A stretch of 6,731 nucleotides of DNA from an uncultured Demequina sp. (GTDB lineage: Bacteria > Actinomycetota > Actinomycetes > Actinomycetales > Demequinaceae), in assembly GCA_937925595.1 (NCBI GenBank), contig CALALQ010000351.1, positions 1 through 6,731 on the forward strand, written 5' to 3'. The first letter of the stretch is position 1. Each line of letters starts with the position of its first letter. Positions 5,274-6,731 of this stretch are shown piece by piece. The position numbers and the translations under genes are program-made. The notes below the pieces were generated by a model that was not told the origin of the DNA, ran no database searches, and worked only from the letters and a program-made list of their open reading frames with translations.

Positions 5274-5696
5274 ATGACCGAACGCACCCTGATCCTCGTC
5301 AAGCCTGACGGAGTGGCGCGCGGCCTCAGTGGGGAGATTCTTCGTCGCGTCGAGGCGAAGGGCTACACGCTCGTCGCCGTCGAGCTGCGCACCGCCACCC
5401 CTGAGCTGCTCGCGGAGCACTATGCAGAGCACGTTGGCAAGCCCTTCTATGGCCCTCTCGTGGATTTCATGCTCTCCGGCCCGACGCTCGCGATAGTTGC
5501 GCAGGGCGAGCGGGTTATCGAGGGGTTCCGTTCGCTCGCTGGTGCGACCGACCCCACCACCGCGGCGCCCGGCACCATCCGCGGCGACCTTGGCCGGCAG
5601 TGGCCCACCGCGGTGCTGCAGAACCTGGTGCACGGCTCGGATTCTCCCGAGAGTGCGGAGCGTGAGATCGGCATCTGGTTCCCGGGGCTCGCATGA
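5274..5696 (+). CDS. ndk: Nucleoside diphosphate kinase
   Basis: A 140-residue enzyme that balances (d)NTP pools by transferring a gamma-phosphate through a phosphohistidine. The active-site motif [20 protein letters not shown] contains catalytic His120. The nucleotide-binding residues of the family are all present: K10, Y50, F58, R86, T92, R103 and N117. Between RGD (103-105) and the His there are about four more residues than in the mycobacterial or E. coli enzymes ([11 protein letters not shown] in place of a shorter helix), which I associate with Micrococcales NDKs. The gene lacks a Shine-Dalgarno but has TAGTCT 6 nt upstream of the ATG, consistent with a leaderless mRNA. Its stop overlaps the next ATG as ATGA, so the YqhA-like protein is translationally coupled. 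It is divergent from apt. Confidence 0.96.
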   Translation: MTERTLILVKPDGVARGLSGEILRRVEAKGYTLVAVELRTATPELLAEHYAEHVGKPFYGPLVDFMLSGPTLAIVAQGERVIEGFRSLAGATDPTTAAPGTIRGDLGRQWPTAVLQNLVHGSDSPESAEREIGIWFPGLA

Positions 5697-6325
5697 GCGC
5701 GGACAAGGACGCGGTGAAGCCCAGCAGGGCAGAGGAGATCGAGCACAGGCTCGAGAGCGCGCTGTTCGCTACGCGCTGGCTGCTCGCTCCCGTGTACTTC
5801 GGCCTTGTCGCCGCGCTCGCGATCATCCTGTTCAAGTTCTTTGAGCAGCTGTGGAACGTCGTGTCCCACCTTGGCGACGGCGACAAGTACTCCGAGGCGG
5901 ATGCGCTCATGGTGGCGCTGCTGAACCTCGTCGACATTGCGCTGCTCGGCAACCTCATCCTCATCGTGATCTTCGCGGGCTACGAGAACTTTGTGTCGCG
6001 ACTGAGCGTGGCCCACGACCACATCGACAAGCCCACCTGGATGGGTCACGTCGACTTCAGCGGCCTCAAGATGAAGCTCATCGGCTCGCTCGTGGCGATC
6101 TCCGCGATTTTGCTGCTCAAGGAGTTCGTGCAGATCGGCAACGGCGAGGATGACTTCGACACACTGCGCTGGCAGATCGCGATCCACCTCACCTTCGTGG
6201 TGTCCGGCCTGATCTTCGCGGTCATGGACTACTGGGGAGCGCGTCGACTCAAGGTGCTTTCCGACCTTCACTCGCCCGATGTCGAGGGCTCCGCGTCCGA
6301 ACCGTTCGACCCCAACGCCGCCTGA
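5693..6325 (+). CDS. yqhA: YqhA (UPF0114) family inner-membrane protein
   Basis: A 210-residue integral membrane protein. The segment [17 protein letters not shown] (22-38), the [14 protein letters not shown] stretch (78-87), [11 protein letters not shown] (94-104) and [17 protein letters not shown] (164-180) closely resemble E. coli YqhA, a protein of unknown function. Four helices are predicted at about 29-50, 71-95, 127-146 and 161-179. It is longer than E. coli YqhA (about 164) because of a charged N-terminal extension of some 20 residues and an acidic C-terminal tail (about 190-210). The ATG overlaps the ndk stop by 4 nt, and only a weak GGGG (5684-5687) precedes it, so expression probably depends on coupling to ndk. 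A transport or ion-handling role is possible, but no sequence motif shows it. Confidence 0.9.
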   Translation: MSADKDAVKPSRAEEIEHRLESALFATRWLLAPVYFGLVAALAIILFKFFEQLWNVVSHLGDGDKYSEADALMVALLNLVDIALLGNLILIVIFAGYENFVSRLSVAHDHIDKPTWMGHVDFSGLKMKLIGSLVAISAILLLKEFVQIGNGEDDFDTLRWQIAIHLTFVVSGLIFAVMDYWGARRLKVLSDLHSPDVEGSASEPFDPNAA

Positions 6326-6328
6326 CCA

Positions 6329-6334
6329 TAGAGT
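6329..6334 (+). promoter_or_regulatory. Candidate -10 element of smc (leaderless, inside the ndk-yqhA-smc run)
   Basis: TAGAGT lies exactly 6 nt before the GTG at 6341, in the 15-bp gap after the yqhA stop. No proper Shine-Dalgarno is present; an AGAG inside the hexamer is a weak alternative. TTCGAC at 6305-6310, 18 bp upstream, is a poor -35 candidate within the end of yqhA. The element suggests that smc can be transcribed independently of the upstream genes. Confidence 0.45.
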
Positions 6335-6340
6335 TTCACC

Positions 6341-6731
6341 GTGCATCTCAAGACGCTGACGCTCAGGGGCTTCAAGTCCTTTGCCTCTGCGACGACGCTT
6401 GAGTTCGAGCCTGGCATCACGTGTGTGGTGGGCCCCAACGGCTCCGGCAAGTCGAACGTGGTCGATGCTCTCGCGTGGGTCATGGGCGAGCAGGGCGCCA
6501 AGACCCTGCGTGGTGGCCAGATGGCCGACGTGATCTTTGCCGGCACCGCTGGCCGCGCCCCGCTGGGCCGCGCCGAGGTGTCGCTCACGATCGACAACTC
6601 CGATGGCGCGCTGCCGATCGACTACACGGAAGTGACGATCACCCGCACCCTGTTCCGCTCCGGCGGCTCCGAGTACGCGATCAACGGCTCGCCCTGCCGC
6701 CTGCTCGACATTCAGGACCTGCTGAGCGACT
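6341..6731 (+). CDS. smc: Chromosome segregation protein SMC, N-terminal part (runs off right edge)
   Basis: The 130 visible residues are the N-terminal half of the SMC ATPase head: [15 protein letters not shown] at the start, Walker [10 protein letters not shown] (31-39), then [19 protein letters not shown]. Arg57 in TLRGG corresponds to the arginine finger described in Bacillus SMC, and ADVIFAGT (62-69) follows as usual. [19 protein letters not shown] (110-128) matches the family stretch before the coiled coil. SMC works with ScpA and ScpB to condense and resolve chromosomes. The hinge, coiled coils, signature motif and Walker B are beyond position 6731. The GTG start is supported by the immediate family-typical N-terminus and by TAGAGT 6 nt upstream. 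No frame disruption is seen in the visible part. Confidence 0.95.
   Translation, partial: MHLKTLTLRGFKSFASATTLEFEPGITCVVGPNGSGKSNVVDALAWVMGEQGAKTLRGGQMADVIFAGTAGRAPLGRAEVSLTIDNSDGALPIDYTEVTITRTLFRSGGSEYAINGSPCRLLDIQDLLSD

Noticed and set aside
4519..5277. Plus-strand open frame spanning apt
   Set aside because: It is the complement of apt, whose PRPP loop and other motifs are unmistakable on the minus strand.
5447..6346. Minus-strand open frame of about 300 codons opposite ndk and yqhA
   Set aside because: Both plus-strand genes are clearly recognised families. The antisense product is His/Asp/Arg-rich with no motif.

Overview
The window reads as chromosomal DNA of a high-GC Gram-positive bacterium (Actinomycetota, probably Micrococcales or a close relative). 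This is inferred from strongly G/C-biased third codon positions, a folC-DUF4233 gene pair that is a common actinobacterial arrangement, an NDK with a short insertion before its catalytic His that I associate with Micrococcales, and what look like leaderless promoters. I cannot name the genus.

Layout. (1) Positions 1-112, minus strand: the N-terminus of a lipoprotein that runs off the left edge. It is divergent from (2) cysM (197-1090, plus), a PLP-dependent cysteine synthase of the E. coli CysM type. A perfect 17-bp dyad lies between the two promoters. (3) Three tandem 14-bp repeats fill the gap between cysM and a convergent gene. (4) That gene (1156-2247, minus) encodes a secreted Lys/Asn/Thr-rich right-handed beta-helix protein and is the only clearly accessory gene here. 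(5) Divergent from it, folC (2330-3724), a DUF4233 membrane protein (3721-4221) and an unrecognised four-helix membrane protein (4218-4694) form a tightly coupled operon with 4-nt stop/start overlaps. (6) apt (4702-5208, minus) converges on that operon with a 7-bp gap. (7) ndk (5274-5696) and a YqhA/UPF0114 membrane protein (5693-6325) form a second coupled operon. (8) A 15-bp gap leads to smc (6341 onward), cut by the right edge.

How the genes relate. Most are housekeeping: cysteine synthesis (CysM), folate polyglutamylation (FolC), purine salvage and nucleotide pool balance (Apt, Ndk, divergent from a shared 65-bp region) and chromosome condensation (SMC). The three small membrane proteins have no known function that I can assign.

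The most distinctive pattern is regulatory. Several genes that begin a transcription unit lack a Shine-Dalgarno sequence and instead have a TAGNNT hexamer exactly 6 nt before the start codon (beta-helix gene, ndk, smc; cysM and the lipoprotein fit with slightly different spacing). Genes inside operons mostly have G-rich Shine-Dalgarno sequences. This suggests leaderless transcripts and implies that smc has its own promoter. I see no RNA genes, insertion sequences, CRISPR arrays or defence systems, and no convincing undescribed multi-gene system.
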